Below are positions 62,018 through 64,000 of a DNA stretch of 64,000 nucleotides, in pieces. The notes beneath the pieces are model-generated. The model saw only the letters and a list, made by a program, of their open reading frames with translations, was not told the origin of the DNA and searched no databases. The DNA is from Flavobacteriales bacterium (GTDB taxonomy: Bacteria; Bacteroidota; Bacteroidia; Flavobacteriales_F; PHOS-HE28), in NCBI GenBank assembly GCA_016788205.1, contig JAEUTA010000031.1, forward strand, positions 230,576-294,575, given 5' to 3'. Numbering within the stretch: the stretch's first letter is position 1; the number at the start of each line of letters is the position of its first letter. The position numbers and the translations under genes are program-made.

Positions 62018-64000
62018 ATGGCATCAACGCTGGTCCGCTTCGTCCTGCTGATCGCCTGCTATGCATGCACGTGCACGGTTGTCGGTCAAGGTGAGATCAT
62101 CCGCAAACTGAAAAGCGAACTCGCGACCGACGAACTGAACTCACACGAGCGCGCCCGCAAACTCGAGCGTCTCTCATGGTACTTATGCGGTGCCGACCCC
62201 ATCAGTGCCATGGAGGCCGCACAAGAGGCCATGGCGATCGCGGAACGCATCAATGACCCTTCCCTCCTCGGCAGTGCCATCGTACGCAAGGTCGCTGCGA
62301 AGCAGACCGCTAGTGACCGTACCGGAGATGCCGAAGATTTGGAACGTGCTGTCGGTCTCTTGAAGAAGCACGGCCCGGAACGCGATCTAGGCTATGCCTA
62401 CTGGTGCCTCTTCATGGAGCTTTCCGAAGTGGCCGGGCAGGACAGCTTGTGCAAGTTCTACAATCAAAAGGCCAGCGCGTTGTTCGAGCGCCACAACGAA
62501 GCCACGGGGCGATACTGGGTCTTGTTGACCGCACTGTTCTACAACCCATCCTCCGACCAACAGGATGCTGTGGATATGGAATCCGAACTTGAGCGAACAG
62601 TGCGCGAGTCGCATGACACCTGCTTGATCGTAGGCCACTACTCGTATGCGTTCAATAAAGCCCTAGCGGTAGAGCACTTCGCCGAGGCCGAACGCATCGC
62701 GAACGAACACCTGGCAATGAGCCGAACGATGAACGTACCGTTCGAGGAATTCGGGGCGCTGCTGGACCTGCAATCCGCCGCCGCCTACTTGGGCGATCAC
62801 GAACAGGCCATCCGGTATGGCCTGCAAATGCTGGAAGTCACGGAACGGCTACGAATGACCACCTATCGTCGCTGGGTTCATAGTGAGATCGCAACACGCT
62901 TCGCGGATCTGGACGACCACGCGAGCGCCATGGAGCATCTTCAGCAGGCACTGGCCATTGATGGAGGGCCTAAGGGACCGTGGGATTGTTTCCAGATCCT
63001 GCTCAACTTGGGAAGATCCCTTCTGAAGACCGGTCAACTCGATACCGCACTCGTGGTCCTGCACGATTCCGAGCGGCTATTCACAGAGGGAGCGAACGGG
63101 ACTTTCCCGTTGTATGAATCCACCTTGCAGGCCTTCTTGCTGCAATACCTCGGCACCGCTTATCGTCAGAAAGGCGACCTGGTCCGCTCGCGGACGTACC
63201 TGGAACACGCGCTCAGAGTGACCGCCATCCCGAACATGCGCATGGATGCCGCGCGCGTAGGCGTGGAGCACGCCCGCACACTGGCGCTGGGTAACGCCGC
63301 AGACAGGATAGCCGCGATCGCGGAAACCGATTCCGTAATCGCTTTGGCGGCCCGGGAAGGCTGGCTGGAGATGACCCGCGATGCGCGGCTGGCCCTATAT
63401 GAAGCGTACCACCACGACGGAAACGTTCCTGCCGCGCTGCAGAACCTGCGTCTACACATCGCCGCGAAGGACAGCCTGATCAGCTTGGAGCGTATCAAGA
63501 ACATCAATGCACTGAACAAGCGCTTCGAGTCCGAGCGCAAGGATGCGGAACTGAGGGACCTTTCCGTTACGAATACACAACAAGGTGAGCATATTGGCGA
63601 GCACCGTCGACGTAACGTGTTGCTCGCCTCGGGTATCGCTGTCGCGGTGCTTGTTGCCGTGCTCTTGTTCGTGCTACTCCGAAATGCAAGGCGAAGTCGC
63701 GCACTGCTCGCGGAAAAGAACGCCACCATCCTGGAAGCACAGGCCAGGCTGGTAGAAAGCGAACGAGCACGTGAAGCCAGCGAGGTTCGCACCCGCATCG
63801 CCCGCGATGTGCACGACCAGCTCGGCAGCGACCTCACCAAGCTCGTCATGCTCAGCACCGAAGCGAAGGAAGTCACTGGTGCGAACACCCATGAACTGGC
63901 ATCCATCGCCAGTGACATCGAACGCATCGCCGGGGAAGCCAACCGTTCCTTGGGCGACATCGTATGGGCCATCGACCCGCCCCACGATTCGCTCGCCGGC
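62018..64000 (+). CDS. TPR sensor histidine kinase, tandem copy 3 (cut by window edge)
   Basis: An open frame of 661 codons with no stop before the window ends. It begins at the ATG at 62018 with a signal peptide (LVRFVLLIACYACTCTVVGQ). TPR-like repeats fill about 30-500. A membrane helix lies at about 533-556 (LLASGIAVAVLVAVLLFVLL), and HisKA_3 His599 is in ARDVHDQLGSDLTKL. The HATPase domain must lie beyond the window. It is 48 bp behind copy 2, on the same strand, and the third kinase in a row. A response regulator may follow outside the window. Confidence 0.9.
   Translation, partial: MASTLVRFVLLIACYACTCTVVGQGEIIRKLKSELATDELNSHERARKLERLSWYLCGADPISAMEAAQEAMAIAERINDPSLLGSAIVRKVAAKQTASDRTGDAEDLERAVGLLKKHGPERDLGYAYWCLFMELSEVAGQDSLCKFYNQKASALFERHNEATGRYWVLLTALFYNPSSDQQDAVDMESELERTVRESHDTCLIVGHYSYAFNKALAVEHFAEAERIANEHLAMSRTMNVPFEEFGALLDLQSAAAYLGDHEQAIRYGLQMLEVTERLRMTTYRRWVHSEIATRFADLDDHASAMEHLQQALAIDGGPKGPWDCFQILLNLGRSLLKTGQLDTALVVLHDSERLFTEGANGTFPLYESTLQAFLLQYLGTAYRQKGDLVRSRTYLEHALRVTAIPNMRMDAARVGVEHARTLALGNAADRIAAIAETDSVIALAAREGWLEMTRDARLALYEAYHHDGNVPAALQNLRLHIAAKDSLISLERIKNINALNKRFESERKDAELRDLSVTNTQQGEHIGEHRRRNVLLASGIAVAVLVAVLLFVLLRNARRSRALLAEKNATILEAQARLVESERAREASEVRTRIARDVHDQLGSDLTKLVMLSTEAKEVTGANTHELASIASDIERIAGEANRSLGDIVWAIDPPHDSLAG

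Noticed and set aside
1..64000. tRNA, rRNA, riboswitch or replication-origin sequences
   Set aside because: None recognised by eye in any intergenic stretch; a covariance-model search would be decisive.

Overview
The window is chromosomal DNA of a GC-rich member of the Bacteroidota, most likely an uncultivated Flavobacteriales-like lineage. The evidence is: C-terminal type IX secretion (T9SS) sorting domains with YPNP/HPNP motifs, a CarboxypepD_reg-TonB receptor, LytTR and NarL two-component systems with TPR sensor kinases, several promoter -7 boxes of the Bacteroidota form TAnnTTTG, and few Shine-Dalgarno sequences. No rRNA, tRNA, CRISPR array, insertion sequence or prophage was recognised. 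No gene-free stretch exceeds 300 bases; the longest are 23149-23383 and 54047-54277.

Layout. 1-4.9 kb: a RidA-family deaminase, a T9SS-secreted protein and a LytS/LytTR two-component pair. 5-10.2 kb: a possible defence neighbourhood with an AIPR-family gene carrying a nuclease-like N-terminus, an SLC13 transporter, and a membrane class III nucleotide cyclase followed 10 bp later by a Pycsar-type transmembrane effector. 10.2-18.1 kb: a metallophosphoesterase fused to an outer-membrane barrel, translationally coupled to a small HD protein, then a PAP2 phosphatase, a TMEM220-like protein and a TonB receptor. 18.1-27.6 kb: a second LytTR pair, a VWA lipoprotein, small membrane proteins, Dps, YihY, an FAD oxidoreductase and a secreted PQQ-type sugar dehydrogenase. 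27.6-40.7 kb: two complete RND efflux operons in tandem, both ordered regulator-TolC-adaptor-permease, one led by MarR and one by TetR, each with inverted-repeat operator candidates.

40.8-64 kb: a surface and signalling region. A TPR histidine kinase and a NarL-type response regulator are followed by a tight operon of a beta-barrel protein, a 2297-residue secreted protein and a multi-Fn3 protein. Next come a small T9SS protein and a 1005-residue collagen-like protein with an S74 chaperone domain, then three tandem paralogous TPR histidine kinases with no response regulator between them, the last cut by the window edge. The box TACTAC-N4-GTGGTA lies 37-58 bp upstream of the kinase gene, the barrel/giant/Fn3 operon and the T9SS/collagen operon, with a similar -7-like element 23-24 bp further on each time. 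I infer one regulon in which the kinase/NarL pair controls its own expression and a large cell-surface assembly. The two strongest candidates for undescribed biology are this regulon and the cyclase/effector pair at 8.4-10.2 kb.
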